DNA from: Amborella trichopoda
Lineage: Eukaryota; Streptophyta; Magnoliopsida; Amborellales; Amborellaceae
Length of the DNA stretch: 64,000 nucleotides
Assembly (NCBI RefSeq): GCF_000471905.2
Contig: NW_006499535.1
Location: forward strand, 149,153-213,152
Direction: 5' to 3'
Part shown: positions 1 through 14,165 of the stretch, piece by piece
How positions within the stretch are numbered: the first letter of the stretch is position 1
How the letters are laid out: each line of letters starts with the position of its first letter
Made by a program: the position numbers and the translations under genes
Notes under the pieces: generated by a model
What the model was told of the DNA's origin: nothing
Database searches by the model: none
What the model saw: only the letters and a program-made list of their open reading frames with translations

Positions 1-37
<37 letters not shown>
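1..37. repeat. (AG)n microsatellite
   Basis: The window opens in a perfect AG dinucleotide run of about 18 units, with shorter GA runs up to about 170. The repeat continues past the left edge, so its true length is unknown. Confidence 0.95.
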
Positions 38-41
<4 letters not shown>

Positions 42-498
42 TACCTAGCCTAGATTGGACATGCCTCCTTAGAGCCTACAAGAGAGAGAGAGATTTGCTA
101 AGTTGGGGCGTGCCCCTTAGGATAGTTTATGAGAAAGAGAGTTTGTATTTTAGAGAGAGAAGAGAGCATAAATAAGAGTTGTAGAGACAATGGAGGATAA
201 TGGTCCCTTTTATAGATTTTTCATGCATTAGAGTTTGCCATAAAATCGTAGAAGTAAATTTTGACCATTGATCTAAGGCGACTTATGGGGTGAGAAATGT
301 GAGTCATCCATTCGTTGGATCTACCATCAAGATGCTAAGGAAGGTGTTAGAACATTATCCTCCCATTCCTAAACTTATTCCCATCAAAGAAGTTAAATAC
401 AGAAATTATCTCTTTACTTTCTCTATTAGTTGATATTCATTCCTTATTTTTCAAGTGAAACCTTCTTGATTAACAAGATATTCTAAAACTCAATATTA
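38..498. other. unassigned DNA left of copy A
   Basis: I see no convincing coding frame here. The stretch is moderately AT-rich with scattered GA runs and ends against the LTR-like sequence of copy A. It may be the pre-insertion flank of that element or part of another decayed element; nothing in it matches the other elements in the window clearly. Confidence 0.4.
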
Positions 499-1447
499 TT
501 TTTTACAGTGCAAATCGGAGATCTTCATAGGAAGATCCCTCAGATCTGAACACCACAAATTGATTTAAAAAAAAAAAAAGGTGATAGAGATAGTGAGGAT
601 AATGAAATTCTGATATGAGGTCAAATCTACTCAAAAATAAGTAGATCTGCTCTCAAATCAGTGGCAGAACTAGCATAGATCCGAAAATACGAAATACTGA
701 ATGAAATATGAATAAAAACCTAGATTTAATAAAATAGCTAAAAAAGAAAAAGAAACAAAATGTAAAAATACCTGGCCAGACCAGTTGGCCCGGCAAACCC
801 GAGGCCTCGCCCGTATCAGGACCGGCCGAGTTTATGTCGTACGTCCTCTTTTGTCTCTCTTCAGGTTTTGTCCAAGCCTTGGCTTGGTTGGATTTTTTTG
901 AACTAAGGGTAGCCTAAAGCTAGGGTTTTCCTAGGTTTAGGGTTTGCTAACTGCCTTTCTCTCTCTCTGGGCTCTCTCTAACTTTCTCTCTTTAGATTTC
1001 CTAACCTCTCTCTCTCACATCCCACTTCTCTCCCTCTCTCTCACGTCCAACCTCCTTAAGAGGTCTCCCTAGCCTCCCATGTCCCACCTCCTTCCCAAAA
1101 AGGTCCGCTAGGTTTATTTTTCTTAAAGACCTAATAGGGATGTAAAATACATCGCTGCTAAAAACTATGAGATTTGTTATTGGTAGAGTGAATAACTACT
1201 AAAACTATATGTATGGAATAGATAACTACTAAAAATTACAAGATTTGCTAGGTGTAGAATGGATAACTACTAAAATTATGGGTGTGTAATGGATAACTAC
1301 TAAAAACTATGGGACTTGCTAGGTGTGTATCATAGGATGGAGACCAAGGATTATGGTGGTATATCGTTTAGGGGTCTACTGAATAATGTGGTCCTATGGG
1401 TTCATAAAAACCATAAAAGTTTCTAGTTTTAAAATGGGGTGTCTACA
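499..1447 (-). repeat. LTR of copy A (S family), minus orientation
   Basis: This stretch matches both LTRs of element S (16385-17283 and 25800-26680) along its whole length. Shared blocks include the 'agatccctcagatctgaa' block near the left end, the A-run with 'agagatagtg' after it, the 'gagtttatgtcgt' block near 830, and the repeated 'aactactaaaa...gggatttgctaggtgt' lines near 1150-1330. It ends in the same 'gtgtctaca' followed by a pyrimidine tract (revcomp AAAGAGGGGCAAC), which is the polypurine tract of a minus-strand element. It is therefore the 3' LTR of a second S-family copy. The left end is blurred, so 499 is approximate. Confidence 0.8.
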
Positions 1448-2449
1448 GTTGCCCCTCTTTGGCACTCCCTGTTCTTCAAGGGACAGGTGGGTAACAAAGA
1501 AATAGACACTGCTGACATTTTAATTTTATCTCAACGTTTCGTGATTACAGGGCACACCAACTACCCCTCCAAGACATTGTGCTCCCCATTCACCCACCTA
1601 GGGTATTTTTCTCCTAGGGTTTTCGGCGTGAGATGTTAGTGAGTTACACAAGCTTGAAACTAGAGTTGGATTTTCTGACCATGGCACTTAACTTAAGGGG
1701 TCTTCATAATTTCAAATTTTTAAACTTGACATTTTCTTTGATTCGCTTAAAGTTTCCTAAGGTCTCCTATAGGCTTTACTTGTTTTAGGAAAATGTTTGC
1801 CTGGACGATTCTGAAGAGAGAGATGAGAAGACAACGCGATAATCATCATCTACGGATGTCCAAGCTCCTTTGTTTTTTAAAGTCTTTTTAGAAATTTTGA
1901 AAACAAGGAGGAAGTTTGAAATGGAACCGAAGATTTGGACATTTCACGATTTTAACAAAGAAATTAAAATTTTTGAAAACACATGACATATGATGAAAAT
2001 TTTGAAATGAGAAAGGTTTTTTTAAAAACAATTTTTAGTTAGCAGTTGTAGCTCCTGCAACCATAGAGCCCCCTAAGCAGTTTAACGTCATGCAGCGATG
2101 GATGAATACACCCGACCCTTTAAGTCATATGGGGCTAGACGAATAACCCCGACCTTTTTATGTCATACGGAGCTGGACATTTTCTGAATACACCTGACCT
2201 TTTATGTCATATGGGGCTAGACATTTTCTTAATACACACCCGACCTTTTATGTCATACGAGGCTAGATCTTTGTTGAATACACCCGACCTTTTACCTCAT
2301 ATGGGGCTAGACGTTTTCTAAATACACCCGACCTTTTACATCATATGGGGCTAGACGAATACACCGACCTTTTACGTCATACTGGGCTAGATATTTTCCT
2401 GTCTCGGTTCTTTTACGTCACACAAGTTTGATGTTTTCCACCCACACAC
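1448..2449 (-). mobile_element. 3' internal part of copy A (S family fragment)
   Basis: The sequence continues collinear with S 17284-18240: PPT, then 'ggcactccctg', then a block around 1590-2000, then a tandem region. The match stops at about 2449, where the plus-strand E1 sequence begins. Only the 3' LTR and about 1 kb of internal DNA of this copy are present. The rest was lost by deletion or rearrangement, or E1 sequence replaced it. No coding region is expected here, since in S the same segment is non-coding. Confidence 0.75.
2070..2425. repeat. tandem repeats in 3' UTR of copy A
   Basis: About seven degenerate units of roughly 45-60 bp carry the core 'aatacacccgaccttttacgtcat' split by 'ggggctagac', opening with 'cagtttaacgtcatgcag'. 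The same motif occurs in S (17960-18235), E2 (13954-14165), M1 (40280-41660) and M3 (63080-63755), always close to the 3' end of the element. Confidence 0.85.
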
Positions 2450-2637
2450 AGTTCTCGACCTCCTAAGGCCAAACCACTTGCTCGAGCCCGGGCTGACCCC
2501 CAGGTCCCCTGAGATCCTTCTTCAAGGGGCGCACACACGTCGCCATCGTAGACACCCCCTCGCCTTCGACTCATGCGTCCTCATGAGTCGACCTTGCTCT
2601 TGCTTGCTCTTCTTTCTTTGAGCAAGCATCTTCAGCC

Positions 2638-4980
2638 TTGGTACTCAAAGACTTTTCGAGTACCATCCTCAACCAATCCTCTCATTTTAGTCGTGTCTTT
2701 GGAGCTCACAAAAGAGCTCGGGGCAATGACTTGATGGAAGATCGAGTCTTTCATCCTCCCCGGCCCAAGATGACTCCAGTCCTTGGCCCTCATCCTTTGT
2801 CGCAACTGATGGAGACTGCTCTTTCTTGTGCAAGAAGAGCCAACCAGCTGCAGTCTCGATCACAGTTTTGGCACGAGGTCCATCAAAGCCTCAAAGCTAA
2901 GCATGATAGAGGTCTGCAAATTCTGACCAAGGCGGTTGGGGCAACCTGCTCTGATAACCCTCTCCACCTGAATACCTTCTACCTTCTTCAAATGTTGAAG
3001 CCTGAAGAAGAAGGCCATCAGCCCTGCATTGTGGTTAGTGTTGTAGATGATGATATAGCCACGGTCTCAGCACCCTCGAGAACCGGTCCTCACGCGATCA
3101 ACATACAAGAGTCGAGTCCAGTCGGGGCACGCAGGCCCCCTACTGACCGATCTACCACGCACGACCCGTCAAGTTCGCAAACCCTCAACTACAACTAATG
3201 TTGATCTCCTTAGAGAAACAATCAGCGTAATGGTTATAAGCGAGCTTGGTGACGCGCAGGAAGAGCGCATGAATAAGTTTGAGGATATGGTGCACGCGAT
3301 GATGGAAAAGATCGATCGCATAGATGTCGCATGCCAATCAGCTAACCATGAGGTCAATTCCCATCAGCCTGATGGTGCACCACCAAGGCGGCCTCGCTCT
3401 GCCTCACAGGACAATTTTGTCCCTCACCCCTTCTCTCAGATAGACATCGATGCTATGGTGACCCATAGCCTAAAGAACAGATAAATCTCGGGGATACAGG
3501 GTGATACGCCTTACCAAAAGCTGTACCTTTCATATATTGACCAGGTTCCATTTCTCTCAGATTACAAGAAAGGGAAGTCTCCTCTATTCAATGGAACCAC
3601 GTCCTTGAACCAGCATATCGCCCACTTCCAGGCAACATGTCGACAAATAGCAGCTGATGGAAGATTCCTTCTCCGCCAGTTTGTTGCTCAGCTTTTCAAT
3701 AGTAAGCTCGACTCCCTCCAAACTCAGTACATACATGGGAGGAAATGGATAAACTGTTCTATCAGCACTTCTATGAGGTCGAGAGAGAGGTCCAATGGTT
3801 TGGACTTCTCACCCTGACTCAAGACCTAGAGGAGCTCGTGGACTAGTTCATATCAAGATGGAGAAATTTGGCTGCTCGTCATCCTAATCCTATGCCCGAG
3901 AAGGAAGCAGTCCAAAATTGCATGCAGAACATGCGACCTAAAATTGCTCTACACATCGAGGCTTCTAATCCGACTTCCATGTCTGAGCTGATCTTTAAAT
4001 CAGTCCACATAGAAAGTCTATCACACCACCACGGCGGGTCATGACAACATCCTGCAAGCACTGGGAACAACCGGGGCAATGGTAGCTCTCGGAACAACAC
4101 ACGGGGCAGCCAACAGAAAGGAGTAATCAGTGCAGCCGTCACCGTCATTGATACAAAGAAGGCTCCCTCCCAAACCATGGACCTCTCCAAAGGGGTGAGC
4201 ACAGCAAAAACAACACGCCAGGCCGGCAAGCAACAACAGTCGTACAACCGAGTACCCCTATCGATGAATCTTAATCGAGATGATTATTTCACCAAGCATG
4301 AGAACAATGTCTACCCCTTTGAGAAAGAATGGGTCCCCGCACTGTTCCTGTTATTATTGGAACAGAATATGATTCAGCTTATAGAAGCCAAGTTCCTTGA
4401 GCAAGCTAGGCTTGACACTAAACCGAATTATTATGCGTACCATAGAATAATCAATCATCTCACGGATGACTGTTCCACGTTAAAAGATATTATTGAGGCC
4501 TTGATCCAGAAGGGTCAAATAAAGCTTGAAGACTTAAATAAGGCCTTCGGGGACAACAGAAGCCTCCCATGCAGTAACAGTCCAAGAGGAAGATGAAATG
4601 CCTAGTATCCCTCATGCCTTTTTTGTTATAATGCTTCAGAAAGGCATAATCACACTGAAACCCGCAAGGTAGCCTCAGCGCCTTGCTCAGGGGACTGAGG
4701 AACGTTGGTGCCCGTATCACCAAATAAGGGGCCACTACCAATGGGAATGCACCAGTTTCCATGATATATTCCCAAAGAAAATGCAGGAATGTCAGGAGTT
4801 TTTACAACGTCCCAGTAAGTGATCCCCAAGCCACTGCTCCATTGATGCAAGAGGATCTCCCAAAAGAGGACCTTCTTAATAATGATTCAGACTCTGCTGA
4901 ACCCTTGACTTCCCATCCATGGATAGTCTACCATGGGCAAAGCAGACTCAAGTCCTTAAGGCGAGAAAAAGTTCGCTAAG
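2638..4980 (+). pseudogene. gag: E1 gag (broken)
   Basis: This encodes the Gag capsid/nucleocapsid polyprotein that packages retroelement RNA. Visible parts are a proline-rich lead, a helical stretch containing 'LMETALSCARRANQLQS' (about 2800-2870), the segment 'MEKIDRIDVACQSANHEVNS' (about 3300-3360), and capsid-like sequence at 3500-4030. Two finger motifs of the CX2HX4HX4C plan follow: one near 4430-4475 ('YHRIINHLTDDC') and a second near 4697-4740 ('WCPYHQIRGHYQWEC'). After them comes 'FPKKMQECQEFLQRP' and a 'VYHGQSRLKSL' motif shared with M1 and M2. The frame is interrupted several times. The assignment rests on collinearity with the M1 gag and on the fingers. Confidence 0.85.
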
Positions 4981-5905
4981 CTAGAGCTGTTCACAAGCCT
5001 AGCGAGATGAATCAAACACCACCTCAGAAAACCAGAAGGAGACAGGAGCCAAGGGCTACTCACTGGAGACACAAGATGGCTCAACCTCCGGTTGAGCAGG
5101 AATTTCTCAGGCCCATTCCTCCACTGCCAACTTTACTAGACTTCATCTCTAGAATGATCCTCTTTCCTTCTCATCAAGACGACGTCCATGTGCCATCTTC
5201 CACTCAAAGCATGTCCAATGAGGGTGACGACGTTAAAAGCACTCCCCAATGGTTTACGCAAGGGAAAGACCTAAAAGGCCCCTTGCATATATCCGACCCT
5301 GGTGATGACGCAAAAAGCTGCCTAGATCTGTCAGATGAGGGGAATAACCTTGAAAGTCTCCCACCTTCTAACCCTTCTCCTTCTTCTTCTTCTGCTTCTC
5401 ATCCTTCTTCTTTTATGTCTTCTGCAGGTACAACCTTGGTATACCTGGACTTTGAGGCTCTTGACCAAGAACTTGAAGGATCCAATATAACCAAGATGCA
5501 ACAAAAGCGGTTGAAGAAGACGCTGGCCCAGAAAGCATGATTCTTAACAGTTGTTGACGCCCTGACAGCTAGAACCAAAGTACATCCATCCTCCTCAAAG
5601 AAGCACAAAAATTCAAAGCCAAAGAAATCCCAGTGGCCACCTGAGCCCGACTTTGAGCAGAGACTGAGAGAATCAAGGGGACATAGTTTTTATTCTCATG
5701 AAACTTATCGTACGGTACATGTCTATGAAGCGCCAACTAGCGTGGCACGAACACTGCAGGCACCCGTGCAAATAACGTGTGATCGCCCCACCATTGCAGA
5801 ACCTCAATTTCCTTGGAACTTTCAAAATGAGCTCCTGCAACCTGATGTGTTTGCCACGTTTGAGGTTGACCTTTCATCCCTCAGTACGAGAAAGACTCAG
5901 AATTC
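4981..5905 (+). pseudogene. E1 gag-pol spacer (protease region not recognised)
   Basis: This links gag to RT. It encodes a serine- and acid-rich, low-complexity stretch ('NPSPSSSSASHPSSF', about 5370-5415) and a lysine-rich segment. M1 has a close counterpart at 45230-45600 on its minus strand. In gypsy elements the aspartic protease would sit here. I could not find a DTG/DSG-like active-site context in this copy or in the M1 counterpart, so either the protease is too diverged for reading by eye or it lies in a segment I mis-assign. Confidence 0.55.
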
Positions 5906-6912
5906 ATGACTTATTCTGGAGCCCTATTGGAGGCAAAGATATCAGGTTCGTGGGTCTCTACACTTGAGGTTGATGAAAAGACCTCTGAAAACAACGAGGA
6001 AGAGTTGCAAGAGGCCCGAAAGGAATGGGAAGAAGGCGGTCAAGCTATTGCTGACACGCTTGAAGAAATAAATCTAGGGGATGAAGCCGACCCTAGGCCT
6101 ACTTTCGTCTCGGCAAATATGTCTCCAGAATAGAAGGAACATTTCACCACTTTCTTGTGAGCAAACCAAGATGTCTTTGCTTGGCATTACAATGAGATGC
6201 TTGGTTTAGACCCTCAAGTCGTCGTTCACCATCTCGGCATTGATTCGACTGTCAAACATGTCTAGCAGAAGTAAAGGAGGTTCAGGCCCGACCTCGAGAT
6301 GTAGATAGATGCCAACATGACCAAACTCAAACAAGAAGGCTTCATTCATGAAGTAAAGTACCTGAAGTGGGTAGAAATTGTCGTTCCCATCAAGAAGAAG
6401 GATGGCCAAATTAGGGTCTGCATAGACGTCTGCGACCTCAATACCGCCTGTCCCAAGGATGACTTCCCATTGCCATTCACCGAGATGCTCATTGACTCAA
6501 CGGCTGTCAAATCATTTCCTTCATGGACGGGTACTCTGGGTATAACCAAATACGGATGACGCTTGAAGATGAGGAGGCCACTGCATGCCTAACTCCAAAA
6601 GGGGTCTTCTGTTACGCAATGATGCCTTTTGGATTAAAAAATGCTGGTGCCACATACCAGAGAGCAATGACGACCATCTTCAAAGATATGATGCATAAAG
6701 AGGTAGAGTATTATGTAGACTCGATGGTAAAATCAGAAGACAAGGATGCTCACATGAGAGACCTTCAAAAGGTATTTGAGCGACTACGTCTTCATCAACT
6801 TAAAATGGACCCACTGAAATGCGCTTTTGGAGTGCATTCGGGAAAGTTGTTGGGATTCATTGTCAGACATCGAGGCCTTGAAGTTGAGGCGATCAAGATC
6901 AAAGCGATCTAA
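5906..6912 (+). pseudogene. pol (RT): E1 reverse transcriptase (broken)
   Basis: This is the RNA-dependent DNA polymerase domain that copies element RNA. An acidic lead ('GDEADPRPTFVSANMSPE') precedes the fingers. Next come 'VVPIKKKDGQIRVCIDVCDL' and 'NTACPKDDFPLP', which correspond to the gypsy 'VVKKKNGKWRVCVDFTDLNKACPKDSFPLP' block. They are followed by 'MDGYSGYNQI', 'TPKGVFCYAMMPFGLKNAGA', 'TYQRAMTTIF', and the connection 'LKCAFGVHSGKLLGFIVRHR'. This is textbook Tat-group RT order, and M1 carries the same domain at 44013-44678 on the minus strand. The copy is broken. Confidence 0.95.
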
Positions 6913-7545
6913 GAAATGTTGTCACTAACTACACTGCGAGAACTATGCTCTCGTCAAGGGCAGCTGGCTTCTATCCGCAGGTTCATCTCAAATCTCTCAA
7001 GCTGCTGTAAACCCTTTACGCATCTCCTAAAGAAGGATACCCCATTCATCTGGGATGAAGCATGTTAAGCGGCCCTTGATGACATCAAGCATTATGTACT
7101 CAACCCTCCCGTGCTCTCTACACCAGTGTTGAGAAAGCCTCTCATCCTAAACGTGACCGCGTTGGATGAGTCACTCGGGGAATTTTTGGCATAGAACAAT
7201 GATGAGGGAAAAGAAACAGCGTTATACTATCTCAGCCACAGGATGTAAGCGGCCAAGAAGAATTATCCTCTGATTGAGAAGATGTGCTCGGCCCTGATCT
7301 TTAAGGTACAAAAACTCTGCCACTACTTACTTGGTCATGAAGTGAAACTTATATCAAAAGTAGATCCTGTAAAGTTTCTCATGACATGCCCGTGTCTGTC
7401 AAGACATCTTGCTAAGTGGGCATTATTGTTGATGGATTTTGACATCACCTATGTCCTACAAAAGGTCATCAAGGGCCAAGCCCTGGCAATTTTCTTGCCG
7501 CACACCCTGTGCCTACATAATCTCCGTTATCAACCTCCCTAGTGA
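6913..7545 (+). pseudogene. pol (RH): E1 RT connection and first RNase H (broken)
   Basis: This continues from RT with 'SSCCKPFTHLLKKDTPFIWD' and reaches the RNase H block. Recognisable pieces are 'ETALYYLSHRM', 'KNYPLIEKMCSALIFKVQKL' and 'CHYLLGHEVKLISKVDPVKF'. The last pieces are 'RLAKW'-type sequence ('HLAKWALLLMDFDITY') and 'KGQALA'. These match the gypsy RH that degrades the RNA strand of the RNA-DNA hybrid. It is decayed but collinear with the family, and it leads directly into a second RNase H. Confidence 0.85.
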
Positions 7546-8134
7546 AGAAGTATTATGTGTTGAGCTTCCTCATGCATGGGAAATGTACTTCGACGGAGCC
7601 TTTCAATTGGATCGAGGAGGAGCCGGAGTAGTATTCCTAACACTGAAAGGAGGAGTATTGCCACTTTCTTTCTCTCTCGCCGAAGCCGGTTCTCATAACG
7701 AGGCAGAATATAAGGCCCTTATAATTGGGTTGGAGATAGCTTTCGACCTAGACTTAGAACAACTCAAGATTTATGGCGACTCTGAGTTGGTTATTCACAA
7801 ACTCAAAGGAATATATGATGTGAGAAAAGACACTGTCAAGCCTTATCACGCTACTACAAAATCGTATATGGCCCAGTTTGAGGACGTATCGCTAAGTCAC
7901 ATCCTCAGAAGGCTGAACTCGCAGGCTGACGCACTTGCTAAACTCGACGCTACAATTCAGTTGTCCTCACCAGGACCCACACTCATTTGGGTGGCAGAAT
8001 GGAGACACATTGAATTAAGAACTGAGGTCGACATGGATGACAAAAGAAATATCTTCCTGGAGTGTCCTCCTTATCCATTTGGAGCGCTTCTATCAGCTAA
8101 GGAAGTAATTAAAACTGAACAAGAGATGACGTGA
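7546..8134 (+). pseudogene. pol (aRH): E1 archaeal-type (second) RNase H
   Basis: The frame encodes 'WEMYFDGAFQLDRGGAGVVF', then 'AEAGSHNEAEYKALIIGLEI', 'LEQLKIYGDSELVIHKLKG', and 'HILRRLNSQADALAKL'. These match the D-E-D metal-binding blocks of archaeal-type RNase H (YFDGA..., NEAEY..., YGDSELV...). An extra aRH between RH and integrase is a defining feature of Tat-lineage gypsy elements in plants. This is the best preserved domain of E1, open over about 230 residues (7439-8134). Confidence 0.92.
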
Positions 8135-9440
8135 AGTCAAGGAGCTGAGGTTCGAAGCCAAGAACCAGAGTTCTTTGACCCAATATGCACGAAAATTGAG
8201 CAGGTAGAAGATTGGAGAGAGCCGATCACTAGTTTCCTAAAACATGACAGGCTCCCAAAAGATCGGGCCGAACGCAACAGCGTACGTCGAATGTCTACCA
8301 AGTATACCCTCGTTGATGGGGAGGCTCTCTTTAGACGGTCATTTGACGGTATTCTTCTTAGATGTGTGGACTCACAAGAAGCAAACAAAGTGTTAGAAGA
8401 AGTACACTAAGGCATTTGTGGACTACACCAGTCCGGTCCAAAGCGCTATGAATGGATACACGGATTGGGGTATTACTGGCCTTCCATGGTTTCTGATTCC
8501 CTAAACTATGCTAAAAAGTGCTAGGTGTGCCAAATACATTCAAGCCTTGTTCATCAACCTCCAGAACCCTTACATCCTACAGTGGCATCATAGCCCTTCT
8601 CACAATTGGGTATGGGCATTGTATAGGGCCTATCGACTCTCCTTCAGCAATGGGTCATGTCTTCATTCTAGCCGCAACAGATTACTTCTCTAAGTGGGCT
8701 GAAGCGGTCCCACTTAAACAAGTTCGTGGGACAACAGTGCCCTATTTCGCTCTTCATCATATCATATATCGATTCGGAGTGCCTGGGTCCCCAATTTCGG
8801 AGCCACCATATTGATCATTTGATCAACCAGTTTGGATTCAAATGGAGGTACTCGACTATTTACCACCCTCAGGTGAACGAATTAGCTGAGGCTTTCAATA
8901 AGACTCTATTCAATGTTTTACGAAAGTTGGTATCAAAGATGAAAAAGAACTGGCATGAGAAGCTTTCTGAAGCACTATGGACTTATCGTACCATTACGCG
9001 AAATGCTACTCATTCCACTCCTTGTTCTCTGGTCTATGGGGGAAGCAGTTTTACCGCTTGAATTTAAATCCCTTCATTGCGAGTCGTTATTCACCAAGGA
9101 CTAACAGAAGACGAGAGATTCAAGCTCCGGTATCAAGAATTTGATGCACTCGATGAAAAGAGGCTAGAGGCTTAGCAGAATCTTAAACTCAACCAGGGAA
9201 GAATGAAGAGGGCTTTTGACAAGTCCGTTAAGGTCCTCTCATTCGCCTGCAGTGATCTAGTTCTAACTGTCAAGAGGCCTATTGTTATGCATGGCCGACG
9301 TAAATGGAAGTTTGAACCTAAGTGGGAAGGTCCCTTTATAATAAAAAAAGTCTTGCCAAATGTTGCTTACATACTAGCACATCCTAAGGGAGAGGAGGTA
9401 GTGCCCCCAATTAGTGGGTGATACCTAAAGAAGTATTATA
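8135..9440 (+). pseudogene. pol (IN): E1 integrase (broken)
   Basis: This domain would insert the DNA copy into the genome. The zinc-binding lead is seen at 8390-8520 ('GICGLHQSGPKRYEWIHGLG', 'YYWPSMVSDSLNYAKKC'). The catalytic core is seen at 8600-9060 ('ATDYFSKWAEAVPLK', 'INQFGFKWRYSTIYHPQVNE', 'EALWTYRTITRNATHSTP'). The C-terminal GPY-like module is at 9203-9421 ('KWEGPFIIKKVLPNVAYILA'). The last part matches the E2 tail at 13768-13953. The domain is broken and ends at about 9440, where E2 gag sequence starts. Confidence 0.9.
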
Positions 9441-11090
9441 CGTAATGAACTTAAGCGTCGACCAAGTTTCGCGCTCCCTGGTTCTCACTAGGCTCAAGGT
9501 GAGAAGGGACCTACAAGTCCCTTACTCCCCATCTACCAGCATTCGCAGACCACCCGTTGGTGTCTCTTGCATTGGTGGCACTACGACCACCTCTCACCGC
9601 ATTCACCCAGCTAGCGAAAAATCACTTGTCGATACCACCGCTAGGGGCAGCCGAAAGGCCACCTCTCTCTCTTCCGCAAGTGGCAGAATGCCTTCCATTG
9701 CCTCTGTGAGTCACCATGCGGCCAACCCCCACTCTCAATCACTCTGAACCGCCACTTCTGGTGGTTTGACACAAAAGGGAGGCTTCAAAGCCACTCCCTC
9801 TGACTCACTCACTAAGGTTAGCGGCACAGCCGCCAAGTCCACATCTCAAGGCTACCCCAGGACTACCCCAGTCAACCATCACAAGCTGGGTCTTTTTTGG
9901 CCTAGCCCCACACACTAGGGCAACCCGAAATTCACCCCACCAAGCATGTTGCACCTCTATCACTTAGCTCAGGGTGGCACCAAAGCCACACCTCCACGAG
10001 CACATGGGCAACGACCCCGATGTCAACCCCACTCGCATATATCTGCATATCTCATGTGGGTGGTCATAAGACCACTTCATCATGCACAACAGCGTGTGAG
10101 ACCAGAATTCTTAAAGCTGGGCCTTCTGATCGAGCCCGGGATGACCCCCAAGTCACCCAGAAGCCCTCTGCAAGCCATGCATATGCACGTGACCCTCGGA
10201 TTGCCTCTAGAACTAAGGGTAAGCGCCACTTGTGCGCACCCAATCCCTGGTCACTGGCCACGTGGTATTCAAAGACGTTTCTATCGAGTATCCTTCTCCA
10301 GTCCCCTCAACAATCCCATATGACCATTGGCTCTCAACAAGGATCTCGGGGCAGAGCTCCAATGGTTAAGAAGATCAAACATCCCCCATCTCTACCAGTC
10401 AAACCAGGGCAACCCAAGAAAGAACCGACCCTCTTAAGTCCACATTCCCTCCGTCGAATGACGGATGTGGTCTTAGCCTCCCTAAGAAGGGCCAACCACC
10501 TTCAATCCTGCTCCCAGTTCCAGTATTGGGATAAGGTATACTGGAATTAGAGAATCAAGCACAAAAAGGGTGTGCAACTCACTCAGAGGAAGAGGCCCAA
10601 GGCATCGACACCACTTGAACCCACTGACCCCCTTAAAGAGAATCCCTTCTACAAGTTGCAGATGGCAACAAAATCCAAAACAAGAAGGGGGGAACAATGC
10701 ATGGTTATCAAGGTTGTGGGAGATGACCCTAAGCATCAAAATCCAAGGTCTCAAGGTCGTCGCGAACCGATGATGACCCGATCTACCATTAGAGCCCAAG
10801 CTTAGTCAAGGCACGCCCAACCCCTTTTGACTGGCCTCCCGGATTGAGTCACCCGGCAGTACAAAACCCCTGCTATGTTAGAACCCTCCTTTCCTAAGGA
10901 GAGGTTTGACATCATGGTTATTAACCAAGCTAGTAACGAGCCTCCAAATCGCATTGCCCAACTTCAAGGGATGATTTATCAGATGATGGAAAGGATTAAT
11001 CAGGTGGAAAATGCCAGGCCTTCCGGGAACTCATCCCACCACGGGGCCAATTCACCACAGCTTCCCCACTCCACGGATGAACTTCCTAGA
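9441..11090 (+). pseudogene. gag: E2 gag 5' half (broken)
   Basis: The first codons read 'SRSLVLTRLKVRRDLQVPYS', matching the M1 gag lead 'SSQVLTWTGVRRDLKVPHSP' (about 48780-48830, minus). A 'HRIHPASEKSL' stretch follows (M1 'HSMHPATGKLL'). Further on lie the 'LASLRRANHLQSCSQFQYWD' block (10470-10530), which matches E1 'LSCARRANQLQSRSQFW', and 'MIYQMMERINQVENARPSG' (about 10970-11020), which matches E1 'MVHAMMEKIDRID'. Homology stops where the CT repeat begins. This covers the leader and amino-terminal half of Gag only; the finger motifs are not present. Confidence 0.75.
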
Positions 11091-13720
<2,630 letters not shown>

Positions 13721-13953
13721 TTTACGAGTTCGTTTGTCGAGATGGCACCGGATAGCCCTGCAGTGAATTGGTCTTAGCTGTGCGAAGACCCATCATCATG
13801 CATGGGCGACATATAGGTAATTTCGAACTAAAATGGGAGAGGCCATTTGTGGTTAAGAGAGCCTTGCCCAATGGATCTTATGTCCTGGCTCGTCCTGACA
13901 GAAAGGAAGTCGTGCCTCCTATCAACAGTCGCTACTCGAAGTACTACCCCTAA
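13721..13953 (+). pseudogene. pol (IN): E2 integrase C-terminal tail
   Basis: The frame reads 'MVLAVRRPIIMHGRHIGNFE' then 'LKWERPFVVKRALPNGSYVL' and ends 'EVVPPINSRYSKYYP'. This lines up with the E1 tail ('LVLTVKRPIVMHGRRKWKFE', 'PKWEGPFIIKKVLPNVAYIL', 'EEVVPPISG'). It is the GPY-type module at the end of gypsy integrase. The natural C-terminus seems kept, since the next sequence is the 3' UTR tandem repeat. Confidence 0.88.
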
Positions 13954-14165
13954 CATATGGTCTTGGAGGCATGACCCTAAACATGTCCTTGGGTCTTGGT
14001 GTATGACCTTAAAACACACTACCATTACGGTCTAGAAGGCAAGACCTTAAAACATACCCTCAGGTCTTGGTGTACGACTATAAACATGCCCTCAGACCTT
14101 GGTGTACGACCTTAAAACACACTACTAATACGGTCTTGGCGGCATGACCTTAAAGATGCCTCCCC
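13954..14165 (+). repeat. 3' UTR tandem repeat of E2
   Basis: Three to four diverged units carry the cores 'ggtcttggtgtacgacc' and 'ttaaaacacactac'. On the minus strand the core reads 'ttttaaggtcatacacc', the same motif as in the M1 and M3 3' UTRs. Since E2 is on the plus strand and M1/M3 on the minus strand, the motif keeps its orientation relative to the element in part of the units. It sits directly after the end of integrase. Confidence 0.75.

Larger units (their letters stand above)
2450..9440 (+). mobile_element. E1: Ty3/gypsy Tat-lineage element body, no LTRs
   Basis: In order: gag (two finger motifs), an acidic spacer, reverse transcriptase, RNase H, a second archaeal-type RNase H and integrase. 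The order gag-RT-RH-aRH-IN with a dual RNase H is the Tat group signature. The left end starts abruptly at a point equal to M1 position about 48230 on M1's minus strand, so the PBS, leader and start of gag are absent. The right end stops at the end of the integrase C-terminus and abuts the gag of E2. No LTR is attached at either side. It is a fossil with many breaks (more than ten) and is clearly not a working element. Its gag is closest to that of M1, so it is probably an M1-family member. Confidence 0.9.
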
